NCBI GenBank assembly: GCA_951217055.1
Contig: OX578281.1
Location: forward strand, 15,105,344 to 15,169,343
Direction: 5' to 3'
From: Gerris lacustris
Lineage: Eukaryota; Arthropoda; Insecta; Hemiptera; Gerridae
Length of the DNA: 64,000 bases
Shown: in pieces, positions 31,718-42,972 of the stretch
Layout: each line of letters starts with the position of its first letter
Position numbering within the stretch: the stretch's first letter is position 1
Made by a program: the position numbers and the translations under genes
The notes under the pieces: model-generated
What the model saw: the letters and a program-made list of their open reading frames with translations, nothing else
Databases searched by the model: none
Told to the model about the DNA's origin: nothing

Positions 31718-32210
31718 TAAAGATATACGATTATGTACTCGAAAATTCCATTTTTTTTATCTCATGCCTTCTATTATAAATGTTTGATAATTATTCAACT
31801 ACATCTAACACTATAGTAATTAATCTAAATGAAAAAGTCATATACATATCCCACTAAATAAATATCACTTCACTGATAATGGATTATTGACATTGCTAAT
31901 GCCGATTTGAATTTATACAATTGCCAATAGAGTTTGAAAATAAATGAATCACTTCCACTGTGAAGAGTTTTGTTCTAGTCTAGTTTTACGACTAACTTAG
32001 CTTTTAGGTTTTACGAACAACTAAGTTAGCTCTCAATACTTCTTGTTTCTAACTACAAACTCATTATAATATGACTAATTATATTATGTAGATTCGAACT
32101 ACAAGTAAAGAAGTAGTGCCAGCATTATCACTACTTTTCAAGATTACGTCCAACATTACCCGCATTGAGTCTCTTTCCCTCAACTAAGAGACAGTTCATT
32201 TGTTGTTTAC
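31718..32210. other. Intergenic, nothing recognised
   Basis: AT-rich; GACTAACTTAGC and ACAACTAAGTTAGC form a small inverted pair near 31990-32030. Confidence 0.45.
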
Positions 32211-32330
32211 AAGAGTCGAAACATCATACTCGAGGCGAATTCAAAAAGTATATTTTAGCTATAACATTTTGCAGCTATGCCCTCCAAAAGTTTCCAAAAT
32301 AATTTGTTTCTGAAACATTAATCCTCAGCA
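32211..32330 (+). repeat. Family A fragment
   Basis: CATACTCGAGGCGAATTCAA, TTTTAGCTATAACATTTTG and ATGCCCTCCAAAAGT match the middle of family A in order. Confidence 0.55.
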
Positions 32331-32392
32331 AAAACCTAACCTTTAAAGAAGAGCCAAATTCCAGACCCCTACCTTTAGCAGCCAGCCTATAA

Positions 32393-32800
32393 AAGTAATG
32401 ATATCTATATATTGTGACCAATCTACTTTTTCTTTAGTCCATACACCAATTTCACTACTGCTTTCATGTGCAACACTGCTCTTTTATTTTTATTGCTTAG
32501 CACTTGGCCAGTTCCTGTATGAGGCATAAAACAGAATTGTCTGCTATGCAAATATCATTACTTTGATAGGCTTCTGAACTTTTTCATTTTCTTCTGAGTT
32601 CTCTCCTTCCTAACTCCCACGTAACTCCTATGTCAGTACGCATAATATAGATATTTTATTTCTCAGTCAGAAACTGGCCAAGTGTTAAGCAAGAATAAAT
32701 GAGAAGTGCTGTTCATAGAAGTAAGAGTGAAGTGAGATTATGGACTGAAGAAAGAGCAGGCTTGGTCACAACTTTGATATCACTATTTATTTTGCTGATC
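32393..32800. mobile_element. Foldback element with arms of about 120 bp
   Basis: The left arm (ATGATATC...TTGTGACCAATC, TTTCTTTAGTCCATAC, TTGCTTAGCACTTGGCCAGT) is inverted on the right as ACTGGCCAAGTGTTAAGCAA ... TTGGTCACAA...GATATCA. An open frame at 32699-32893 lies in the right arm and runs out past it; it is not a gene. Confidence 0.72.
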
Positions 32801-32901
32801 ATTTCTTTTTGCTGGCTTCAGCATCGTGAGCGTTGCGTCGCCTTGGTTTTTTACGACACTAGGGGGAAGCCTAAGACTATTATAAATTATTAGTTATTAT
32901 A

Positions 32902-33450
32902 ATTCAATTTTTAAGTTTTTGGTAGTTTTCATACTACGGAAAGTTAAATTTTTTTAATTTAAATCAAATTATAATTATTATTAACTACGGGAAAAAGACA
33001 GTGAAAAATACACTCCAGCGCCGGGATTTGAACCATGGGCCTCTATATATATTTTTCACTGTCTGTTTCCCGTAGTTAATAATAATTATAATTTGATTTA
33101 AATTAAAAAAATTTAACTTTCCGTAGTATGAAAACTACCAAAAACTTAAAAATTGAATTTCGAATTGATTGTACAAGGTACAGGTACTAATTGAGTACTT
33201 TATAATTATAAGCGTTAATTCTTGGTTTAGTTCTAATGTCATAAATATTGACTGTCTAAATGTATATGAATATTGAAAGCTTGGATTCGGGACTAGTTAT
33301 CGATTACGGTAGTGAAAAATCATTCTCCTGCGTAGCTTAGATGGAAGAGCGCTATACTGGAAATATAGAGGCCCGTGGTTCAAATCCCGGCGCTGGAGTG
33401 TAATTTTCACTTTCTGTTTCCCGTAGTTAATAATAATTATAATTTGATTA
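32902..33450. mobile_element. Family T tRNA-bearing element, copy 2
   Basis: A palindrome at 32902-33160 (arms ATTCAATTTTTAAGTTTTTG to ACTACGGGAAA, centre near 33035-33055) contains a broken tRNA-like fragment (CCGGGATTTGAACCATGG, 33018-). It is followed by the family T body inverted relative to copy 1 (AAGCTTGGATTCGGGACTAG, ATCGATTACGGTAGTGAAAA) and a complete tRNA-like sequence at 33326-33397, then CTGTTTCCCGTAGTTAATAA again. Confidence 0.75.
33326..33397 (+). tRNA. tRNA-like sequence embedded in a repeat, loop triplet GGA, copy 2
   Basis: Nearly identical to the sequence at 15717-15788, with an intact A box TAGCTTAGATGG and B box GGTTCAAATCC. The acceptor TCCTGCG pairs with CGCTGGA except for one T-T mismatch, at a different place from the mismatch in copy 1. 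The two copies thus decayed separately from a fully paired ancestor. The weak T stem again argues against a working tRNA. Confidence 0.55.
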
Positions 33451-34289
33451 GTTATTATTATGTATGATGTTTTGTGATATCAGGTAAAGGTACACTGGCA
33501 AGGTACAAAGGCTGCTTGCTGGAACTTGGCATGGCGCACTGCCGTGCGCTCAGATTATTACGATGCAAATCATTACATGTACAACATTTTTAAATACAAA
33601 ACAAATAACATTGGCCTAAAGTACACATTGAGGCCTTTTAAATTTAAATTATATGCAACACAATAAAGAACTACCAAAAATAGTAGTTACGTGACATGGC
33701 ACCCGGGAAAAAGTTTACTCACATGTTCTCAGAAAATAGGAAGAATGTATATAATAATTAATAATCGAATTAAAGAGCATTGGGGTGGGATTTGAGTCCT
33801 CCAATCAGAAATAAAAACTTTACAGTTTAAGCATAGTTTACTGTTTCTGCATAAAATTGGGACATGTTTCTTTTAAGGGAATATCTTTTACTGGTTTCAT
33901 TGCGATTATTCATAATTATTTTAAATTCAATATTCCTTAGTTCATTTCAGATATATTTTTGGTCTCGTGTCCATCAAGTCAGCATGTATGCAAACTCATT
34001 TATCTTAAAAACTCCTTGTCCGATTTAATTGAAATTTAAATAATAGGTACTTTAGAATTAGCCCTCTGAAGGTAATTATGAATTGTTAGGCCATATTAAG
34101 CTCAAGCTTTAGCGAATAATTAATACAAAAATAAAAATAAACGTCACAATAGGTGAAATCGAGACGGGGAAAAAATCTATCTCAGTATACTTTATTTCTC
34201 ACACTTTTGAAAAAAAAAATCTACTTATTTATTTCAGGTTGTTATATAAAGATATTGTACACTAAATAGTTCTAAATATTCGAAAGAGG
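33451..34289. other. No gene recognised
   Basis: AT-rich unique sequence; a CTGCCGTGCGCTCAG stretch near 33540-33555 is the only GC-rich spot. Confidence 0.45.
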
Positions 34290-34560
34290 ATCATATAGGA
34301 GGCGCAGAAGGTTGAAACAGATATGGGGCCAACAATGAGCTAAGTACGACCTACCATCCAAATTTCATTAAAATCTGACGAGTAGTTTTCAAAATATGTT
34401 GGTTTGAAAAAAATTTAGCGACAGACACGGAACCAAAAATGTTCCCTGGAACGGACTTCCGTCTTGGATTTTTTGAAATGGATGATATAAAAAAATATTT
34501 CACTCTTCAGAACGATCACATAGCTACCATTACCTTCGGTACGATCGGAAGCAAAACGTA
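34290..34560 (+). mobile_element. Family B element, 3' part
   Basis: GGCGCAGAAGGTTGAAACAG, GGGCCAACAATGAGCTAA, CTACCATCCAAATTTCATTA, GCGACAGACACGGAACCAAA and the CTTCAGAACGATCACATAGC to TCGGTACGATCGGAAGC end. The 72-codon frame starting at 34439 is a read-through of this repeat. Confidence 0.75.
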
Positions 34561-35094
34561 CATTGTTATTATAATTGAGAACTCTTATGCTAAAAAGAGT
34601 AGGTCTCTTGACCTAGATTTAATTAAAGTATTAAAGAGCATTCTCTTAATTGATTGAATCATTGTAACTAATCCTTCATGTCGTCAGACAATGGTATAAA
34701 CATACTGCTTACAATTGCTTAAAAACTTTAAGCTAATGAAAAATATCTTGCTCGATTAACCTCAGTATCGATTCGGTTTAATTACATAGCTGAGGAGGAG
34801 GAGGAATGTAGAATAGAGTTCAATTAATTAGTGTTTAAATCGGGATGGGCCGAGTTTCTAAAGGTTTTCGCAGTAGAAGCGAAACAAACATGTCTGGGTT
34901 CCATTAATCTACATTGATTCTCTTTTCTCTGCCTCGGACTCCGTGGGGGTAATTAAATACGGCATCCTCCCTCGGGGATCCCCCATTCCAACTCTTTAAT
35001 TCCCCTTTTTAAAATTAATTACTATTATTAAATACAGATTTAATTTTAAATATGAATTTGGAGTTAAGTATAGATTCACATTTTTGGGATTCAT
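34561..35094. other. Intergenic, nothing recognised
   Basis: A GAGGAGGAGGA run at about 34792-34803. No gene. Confidence 0.45.
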
Positions 35095-35335
35095 GTATAT
35101 ACCTAATTTTTATACTTTCTCAAATTACGCAGTAAATATAGGTAACTAGAAAATTATGTGATAGCTCAAAAATCCAATTTTGATGGATTTATAAGTTAGA
35201 AGGTTTACTGTGTCCAAAAAAGTGTTTGAAAAAGTGTTTTAAAATAGTCTGTCTGTTTTCTAAATACAGTCCATTAAAATACGGATCTAACCGTGTATGT
35301 TATTTTCCTGAGAATACAGCTGGTAATGAAAAGCC
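35095..35335 (+). repeat. Family A, partial copy
   Basis: TTTTGATGGATTTATAA, GTGTCCAAAAAAGTG, GTCTGTCTGTTTTC and CATTAAAATACGGATCTAAC follow the family A order, with an internal deletion between the last two. Confidence 0.6.
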
Positions 35336-35574
35336 TTTACAGCAACATTTTTGGCACTCTTTGATTTAACAATTTGTTGTAATGTGTTGCTCTGTATTTT
35401 ACGTTCACATAGTAAATATATTTCCTCTAAATACTTAATACTTCTTCCAAACTAAAAACTGAATGTACCTTATCTTATCTAATTAATATATATATATATT
35501 TTTTTTAAAAAAATTCTGTTTCACTCTAGAGTGAATACTAGTTTTGAACTCTATTGTTACAAAAAATCGATTTT

Positions 35575-36020
35575 TCGTGATTTTTTTTTTTTTTTTTTTT
35601 TTTTCAAGAGGGTTTTCTCCCCCACAGTTTTTCTGCTTTGCTACATTTCGACTCACCTTTTCAGGGAAGGAATAAGCAGATAGAGGAGGGGGGGGGGGGG
35701 GGGTTGGAAGTCTATTGTTACCTTCATTACTTCACCTCTCCCTTCCCCATCTCCCTTCAACTCATTTACCCTTTTAAATATTTCACTAGTAGTTGAGAGG
35801 GGGGGGGGGGGGGGGGGGGGGGGTTGCCCCCTGGAAAACCCCCATGCCATTACCCTGAAAGAAGGGAATTTCTTCCTAGACCCTCCTTTTACCATCTCCC
35901 ACCTCCCGATGGGAATAATACTGACCTCCCTAAAGGGCTTCTCCCTCTGAGAATACCATTTGGACAGACAAATGGAGATAAGAAAAGAAAAACCTTGCCC
36001 CCCCCCCCCCCCCCCCCTCC
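35575..36020. repeat. Homopolymer-rich block (poly-T, two poly-G, one poly-C)
   Basis: T runs at about 35580-35604, G runs at about 35686-35703 and 35799-35823, and a C run at about 35998-36017. Antiparallel open frames across it read as poly-Gly or poly-Pro and are artefacts. The block is G-quadruplex prone and run lengths may be assembly-sensitive. Confidence 0.9.
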
Positions 36021-36759
36021 AGCTATTCAAGTTTAAAAGGGCCTCTTTCCAAATACCTTGCTATACCCTCTCCCTTCCAATTTCCAACCTTTTCTACAAA
36101 CTGACACACTGACACCGTATTCTTCTTACCTTCGACTTCACCCTTGTTTTATTTTTCCTGTCTTCTTTTCGTGAAAACAGACAAGGAATACAATTATATT
36201 AAACCCTTATCTAAATATAAATTCATTTTTCTGATTATTTTCATAGAATGAAATCATTTTAAACAAGAAATTTTATATTTTCATGCTGATTATTACCACT
36301 GTTAAAGCATTTTACTTTCATCAACACCATTTTGAACAACTAACTTACTTGCTCTTTTGTAACTCTTTTCAAAGTGTTGAGGTTTGTTTGTTACTTTCAG
36401 CTCACACTATGCTGCCCATTTGTTTTTATTGAATCCGATTGGTTCTCTTTAATATAAAGTTTTTAGCGGCGATTTTATCTATATGTACTTATAGTAAACT
36501 TAAATGAAACCATACATTTAATAAACAAAATGGCGTCAATAAAAATTCCTATAATGTGTTAACTCTACTTAAGAACCAGCTAATGTGAAGTTCCAGAAAC
36601 TATGAGATTTATACATTTAAAAAAAAGAACAAGAAATCATTTTCTGTATTTATAATTACTGTTACAAATGTTCATCCTATTTAATAACCTTGAAAAATTT
36701 AACTGTTACAATTATGTTTTTTCATACTTGTTTTCGCGGTCTTCTCTAACATTATCTTA
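36021..36759. other. Intergenic, nothing recognised
   Basis: AT-rich, no open frame. Confidence 0.45.
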
Positions 36760-36900
36760 TCACACGAACGATACGATAGACAGACTGACCGATAGACCGA
36801 AATAAGGCCAAAAATGTTCCCTAATGTCCAGAATCTCTTACTTGGAATATTTGAATTCAGAGACATCAAACGTTCTTCAGAACAATCACATACCCCAGCA
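36760..36900 (+). repeat. Family B fragment
   Basis: GACAGACTGACCGATAGACC, AAAAATGTTCCCTAATGTCC and CGTTCTTCAGAACAATCACA match the family B 3' half. Confidence 0.65.
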
Positions 36901-37004
36901 ACATTTTTTCTTATTTTACCGCCTAGGCAGTAAAATCACATTTCTCTGCCCGAAATCAGTTCAATGATGCCACATTTTGCTGCCATAAGTAGATAAAATT
37001 ATTT

Positions 37005-37520
37005 TTTCCGTGGTAGGCTGTGAAATAGTAACTTTAGAGCCTAAAAAACATAGCTAAAATCCATTTTTTCATTACGTGGACTTAAAAAATCTTTTCATTA
37101 CTCCTAGCTGTAAAGAAAAAAATCTTTTACGTCCTAGGAACTAATGATTTTTATTTTCCGGCGGGTAGTTGTCAAAACTTCCGTTAGTACCGCTGCAGTC
37201 TTTGTAGAAATGCTTCTAGTACGATTAAAATCCGCTAGATGTCAATGCGTTTTATTTATCTTTTCTTATAGTGTAACCTCTTTTTAAGGTTTCTTTTTTT
37301 AAGTCTTAAGTATGTACTAATATTTGTTATTATTATATATTGATTAGTGATTAATATTTAATGTTTTTTCATTGTCTGCTACCTCGGAAAAAATAGCATA
37401 TGCTACGCGACTGTGAAGTGTTTTTTCTTTACCTTGGCAATATTTACTGTCTTGCTTCGCTCGACAGTAAATGTAATTGCTGCGGTAAAGGAAAAACTCA
37501 CTTCACAGTCTAGTAACATA
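37005..37520 (+). mobile_element. Family D element, copy 1, with terminal hairpin
   Basis: Shares with 46870-47815 the blocks GGTAGGCTGTGAAATAGTAA, CTTTAGAGCCTAAAAAACAT, GTAGAAATGCTTCTtAGTAC, AGATGTCAATGCGTT and ATTGTCTGCTACCTCGGAAA. It ends in a long hairpin (about 37410-37513): GACTGTGAAGTG, TTTCTTTACC, ATATTTACTGTC, then the inverse. The loop is only about 11 bases. No reading frame is conserved. Confidence 0.78.
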
Positions 37521-38754
37521 ATATACTATATCGCCCTCCACTTGTAAACCGGAGCGGCCGGTAAAGTTCCATTTTACAGCCCTGGGGCCTGTAAAAATAC
37601 ATGCTTAATCTTTACAGGCCGCTTGCATTTTTTTTTTATCTTTAGCGTGAAAATAATTTCTAAAGAAGAGCGAGTGGGAGTAGGATCCATAAATCGTTTC
37701 ACTCCTTGGCACCCTGCGCCCTTCTAGGGCCTGGAAGCTACGGTATTTTACATTCAAAGTATCCAAAAACTTTTTATTAGAGTTTAGTGTTGGTTGTTGG
37801 GGGGTTTGTAGGGCGGAGCTCGTAAGGTATACCTAACAAAACATCTCTTCCCTTTAAGTCTTTTAACGTAACAACAAACATTTAAACAATATCTTAGTCT
37901 TGTGGTCCCAAGACCGCAACTCATTTGTACTAGACCTCTTCCCATCTTCAGCCCTTCCTCCGCTTCTCTGGGAAAAGCCCTAAAGTTTATTTCCTTTTCT
38001 CAAACGAAAAGTTTCCCTTCTCTTCAAGTTTAAATCTCTTTTTGCCCTTCAAGTTTTGAGACAATTAAATAAATGGTAAATTTTACCATCCATTGTAATC
38101 CTTCTTCTGTTACCCTTTCCTTACCCCGCGTCTTACCCCCGTGCCTTACTAAATGCTTTTATATAGCTAAAAGAATCCCATCCATACCTCCCTACCCTCG
38201 TAAAAACTTGAACATTAATGTTTTATGGCCGTCAGGCTAAAGTTTCATTTCTTATTTTGTACTCTTTTTTTATATCAAGGAAAAATAATACTGATGAGAA
38301 AAACTTTATAATTTAAATAATATCAAAATACCTTTAACTGTCTTATAAATAAATTATCTTTTAGACTTTAAAAAAAAAAATGTAATAGAAGGTTATACCA
38401 GCTTGTTGTTAATGTTTTGAAGAAATTTATATACACTGATTGCATTTTTAAATTTATTAACGCAAAAACATATCTCGTAGAATATAAGGCTGTTAAATAT
38501 AATTGACAATACACAACTTTTCACTTTTCAAATGGCTTTAACAAGATCGGCACAAATGTCCTATAAGTTCAATGGTTATTTAAAACAGCACGATGAAGGC
38601 TTTCTTGTACACCATTTTTGGACTGCTTCAATTTCCAGTGGTCAAAACTTATTTTTATTTAAAAATATATGTACGCTGACGGGTACAATTAAATTAACTT
38701 GTTATAATACTATATGTGGGTTAATTTTCAACAAAATGGAATGAGTACTTTTAA
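37521..38754. other. No gene recognised
   Basis: 37540-37630 has short GC-rich inverted words (CCGGAGCGGCCGG; GGGGCCTGTAAA with TTTACAGGCC). The 70-codon frame at 38532-38744 has no motif. Confidence 0.45.
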
Positions 38755-39085
38755 AGATATGTATGTGTAAATCAATGTATGTTTGTGCGCATGTGGAAGA
38801 GAAACAAATGGGCGTAGTAAGTTGAAACTTATATGGGTCTAACAATGGGCTAATTATGACCTACCATCGATATTTCATTAAAATTGGACAAGGAGTTTTT
38901 GAGATAATATTGCGGTTCGCAAAAATTGAGCAACAGACAGACAGACACGGTACCATAAATGTTCCGTGATTTCTGAAACGGAGTTTTATTACTTGGAATT
39001 TTCGAGGGACATAAAAAATGTTCGTTCTTCAGAACGATCACATAATATCTTCCGTTACTTTCGGCAAGCTTGGAAGTAAAATCCT
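38755..39085 (+). mobile_element. Family B element, 3' half
   Basis: ATGTATGTTTGTGCGCATGT, CTAACAATGGGCTAATTATG, GAGCAACAGACAGACAGACA, then CTTCAGAACGATCACATA and CTTCCGTTACTTTCGGCAAG. The family hairpin is intact in outline. Confidence 0.75.
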
Positions 39086-39254
39086 TAAACATATTTGGAT
39101 TTTTATTAAATTTAATAATAAAAAATATAATTGTTTCATTAGGTTAATATATATTATGATAAGAGATAAATATGTCCTTATTTGTCCGAAGATGCCACGA
39201 ATCGTGAAATTGTGGTAATTTGTTCCCCTTCTTTGTTTAAATATAATATAATTA

Positions 39255-39475
39255 GGCCGCTCCCTGACTTGTCGGTACGAAATCGGTGCGATATCGGTAA
39301 GCTAGTATGCCGATGCGGTAAGATTCTTTACCGAGCGCCTATATCTTACCGATTCGGTAAAGATTCTTTACCGCGCGGTAAGGAATCTGTACCGAATCGG
39401 TGAGATATAGGCGCTAATCTTAGCGCATTGGCATACTAGCTTACCGATACCGTACCGACAAGTCAGGGAGCGGCC
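39255..39475. mobile_element. 221-bp PIF/Harbinger-like miniature element built of CGGTAA words
   Basis: Long inverted arms GGCCGCTCCCTGACTTGTCG, GTACG, then ATCGGTAAGCTAGTATGCC, with TTA on both flanks (39252-39254 and 39476-39478). The interior repeats CGGTAA/TTACCG many times, including TTCTTTACCGCGCGGTAAGGAA, a further inverted pair. Confidence 0.87.
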
Positions 39476-39478
39476 TTA

Positions 39479-40513
39479 GTCTTAAATAATATGATAAAAC
39501 TTAGTTGATTAATATGAATGAAAATAATCATAATTTATTTTGAATATCTGCCACTCAGAAGTAAATGATTGTCTCATTTTTAAGGCAGATAATTATGGTA
39601 AAGTATTGAAATTTTTTTTTTTAGTATATTAAGAGGTAATCGATGTAAATTTATCTGTATATTATGAAGAAATACTGCTCAATTATCCGTTTTAAGCTAA
39701 TAGAAAATAGCTTTGCTGAAAAAATTGATAAAATGTGACTTAATTTACCTCTGAGATAGTTATATTTTATCGGACAAATGTAAATTTTTCTCTGATCACG
39801 TGACATACTTCCTAATAGTCTTTACCGTACTTAAGGAATAAAATATCAACAATTTTCTTCCCTCTTTCTGAATATTGTATTATGCTTTGCATTCTTTTTA
39901 CCATTACTTTAACTTTTGCATTTCTTATATTTTGAAAACAAGGTCATTAGTTTAGGACGGAATCCATTTAGTCACGAGGGTAGTTATTAGAGTCAGTGGG
40001 CAGATATAACTGGGAAGTCTTGAGCTAGTCATGTACCTCCCCTGAACCATTAGTTACAAGACTCAGGTCTGTTCCTAGCGCTACGACATGCTGAGAAGGA
40101 AATTGCTGGTGTCTGCCCGGAATCCTTTATGTTTTTTTATTTTTTTGTCAGAGAATCTTGGTCCCACAACGACACCACGTGGCAAACCTCACCCCCCTTC
40201 CTGTCCTCTTTTGCCCCTGTAAGAGTAATGACATTCCTTCCTGATTTGAACATAAAGAATTCTTTTTTTGCAGAAAAAAGATAATATATATATGTGTCGT
40301 GTCGACGAATCACAGTTCCCCCGTGATGAAATACATCATTTTGTACGACGAATTTGTGTGCAGTGGCTTGAGGGCTGACATCTTTATACAATTTTCTTTT
40401 GTATTATAATTCCTTTTCTTTTAACGCCGTAATATACAAAGTAGACATTCTTCAAGCCAATTATCTGCCTTTGTTTTCTTATTTCTAGAAATTTTATCAA
40501 CATTTTTATTTTA
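39479..40513. other. No gene recognised
   Basis: The minus-strand frame at 40137-40391 (84 codons) has no motif I recognise and no splice context. The rest is AT-rich. Confidence 0.45.
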
Positions 40514-40560
40514 AATTCACTTTTTAAGTTTTTGGTAGTATTCACACTACATTATATAAA
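40514..40560 (+). repeat. Family T fragment
   Basis: TTTTTAAGTTTTTGGTAGTA then TTCACACTAC matches the family T arm. Confidence 0.55.
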
Positions 40561-40614
40561 TTAACAAAATTATTTTACTTAATTATTTTACTTTTAATAT
40601 TCTTATTATTGTAC

Positions 40615-40840
40615 TTGACATTTTCATGTTTAGGCTATGAAACATAACACAAAAACGTTACGTTACTTTTAGCTTAAGAACTCAGAAAAGTATAACAGGG
40701 AGTTAGAAAGGTATAGGAGGTCTGTAATCCAGTCTTCAGCTGTAGTGCCTTCCCCTACCGCGCTGCGTAGGGCCGAAGAAAGTCGAAAAGTGTTCCACTG
40801 CTAGCAGGAAACTAGGCCGTTGCAGGAGGTACTTCATAGT
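40615..40840 (+). repeat. Dispersed repeat family H, copy 2
   Basis: Aligns with 20815-21080 from TTTTCATGTTTAGGCTATGA through GGGCCGAAGAAAGTCGAAAA. After this point the two copies diverge. Confidence 0.72.
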
Positions 40841-41149
40841 TGCATAGTCTAGTCTTGTTTAATCTCGAGTTTTGATCGTCCTTATAGGCATGTTAGCTTG
40901 GCCTTGGACAGGTTTTTTGTAATATCCATGCAAAAAGACACAGTCTCTGGGCCACTACCTATTCATGTCTTAAAAAAAATAAGCAACGCTACCTTTAACA
41001 TATATACTTTTCTCTCATCTTCAAAGACGCCATATACTTAAAAAGTATATGGTAACAGGTGACCATATACTTTATATTATATCATGTAAGTAAGCCCTCT
41101 AAAGAAAAAATGACCTGGCGCTAAATTATTATTCATCACCCACTCCTAA

Positions 41150-41275
41150 AAACCGTCTGAGTGTCGGAAAACCATTACAATAGTTCTAAAACCAAAATGA
41201 AGTCTTGACCCAACATATTTTATTATAACGTTTTAAACTATTTTGGTTGTTCTGGTTCAGCATTCTTCAGATTAT
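41150..41275 (-). repeat. Decayed Penelope-like end
   Basis: On the minus strand, CTGAAGA is followed after about 30 bases by TTTAAAACGTTATAATAAAA, similar in layout to the GAAACGT end of the element at 24440. The GAAA box is degraded and the stem is poor. A short hairpin built on CCATATACTT lies just upstream (about 41031-41070). Confidence 0.3.
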
Positions 41276-41499
41276 TATTAGGATTATTACACTTATAATT
41301 GTATATTATATACAATAAAGAGATATAGCAGGAGAAGGGGAAATAATCTATTCATTGAGACCTTATAAAAATAAGATTTATCTGGGGTTAATGCACGTAG
41401 GAGAAATTTGATGAACAAAGCGTTTAAACAAAACTAATAGCTTTTAAATTCTAGAATATTAAATTATAGATATCATCAAAACATGATTTTTAAAATATT

Positions 41500-42060
41500 A
41501 CATGATATTTGTGCTCGTAATATTACAAAAATGTTAAAAATAAATAAAAGGGTAAGTTAAGGAATTAACAGTTAGTAATGAAGTAAAATACGAAAATTAA
41601 CAGGCAATAGATTAAGTATAAAACCCTAATAATGAGAACGAACGACTGAATGTATGAACGACTAAACGATGCGAATGAACGAACGGCAATGCGAACAAAC
41701 TAAGCCTGCCTTCCTAGGAAGAAGGAAGGATCCTCTCTGGCAACAGTCGCCTCAAAGGTGAAATGTGGGGGATTTCTTTCTACTCTGTTTGACTGTATCT
41801 ATCTGACTTTCCAGACTTAAAACAAAATAATATTTAAAATATTATATGCTATCAATACTCGTATTGTATAATATTACGATAATAATTAAGACTAATCCAA
41901 ATTAGTCTTAATAATATCGTAATATTATACAATACCCAAGTGTAAGGAAAGGAGTTAACAGGTAGTAATGAAGTAAAATAACGTATATTAGCAGGTAATA
42001 GTTTAAGAAATAAAACCCTAATAATGATATTAAAAAACCGAATTATAATAACTCACAGCT
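41500..42060. repeat. Direct repeat pair around a palindrome
   Basis: AGTAATGAAGTAAAAT(A), TTArCAGGyAATAGwTTAAG and AAACCCTAATAATGA occur at about 41574-41637 and 41968-42030. Between them, GTATTGTATAATATTACGAT ... TTAAGACTAATCC is mirrored (about 41862-41937). This looks like one element with a duplicated arm; class unknown. Confidence 0.6.
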
Positions 42061-42388
42061 TATCGACACAATTTTGCATTAATTCTCAATAAAAGAAAAT
42101 TAACCAAGATGTAAGTAAGAGGCATAAAATAAAATTACCAGCAACCCAAAAAAAAACTAGTGGTAGATGTGTTTTAATTATATTTTTTATCGATTTTACC
42201 TTCATTTTAAAATGAATTACATGTTCGCACACCTGAATAGTAATATTTTACGTGTTAGTACAAATAATAAAGAGAAAAGTCATTAAAAAATATATATTCC
42301 AAGACATAACACCGTGAATTTTAAATATAAGTCTATCATTATTTTTTAAAAAAATAAAATTATTAAAAAAGAATAGACTGTCATATTT

Positions 42389-42447
<59 letters not shown>
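42389..42447. repeat. (TA)n microsatellite
   Basis: TA repeats with one phase break (TAATAT) in the middle. Confidence 0.95.
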
Positions 42448-42451
<4 letters not shown>

Positions 42452-42735
42452 TTAGTCCCTTAGGCAACTCAATTAAATTATAAATCCTTGTGATTAAATT
42501 AAATACTGAAGGATAGCGTGGGAGCAAGATAAGAATCGATATAATATTATAATAACATTATGTTTTCTTTGAGACGAGCTTTTTTTTTTTCATTTTTCAA
42601 GTACAAAAATTATCAATACGGCTCTTACATAATTGGTCATTACGTAGAAGGGGGGAGGGGGAAAATAAGAGGATACTACACAAGTGAAGGAATCACTTTT
42701 TGTCATGCAATAAAATTATCACACTTATTGAGTCT

Positions 42736-42737
<2 letters not shown>

Positions 42738-42804
<67 letters not shown>
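42738..42804. repeat. (TA)n microsatellite
   Basis: About 32 TA repeats. Confidence 0.97.
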
Positions 42805-42806
<2 letters not shown>

Positions 42807-42941
42807 GTGAAGTGTGTATTGAATTATTACAAAAGAACAAAAAGCAGGCTCCTAGGCGTCGGCGTCGTGACGCTTTAGTAAATTAGTTATTTTAAAAACA
42901 AAATACTCCCGACACTTATACGCGAGAATGATACAGTTGTG

Positions 42942-42972
<31 letters not shown>

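Noticed and set aside
34439..34657. 72-codon frame MFPGTDFRLGFFEMDD... as a gene
   Set aside because: The first half is family B repeat sequence; equivalent frames in other copies are broken.
35653..36036. Open frames of 70-125 codons on both strands
   Set aside because: Kept open by G and C homopolymers; they read as poly-Gly and poly-Pro and overlap each other.
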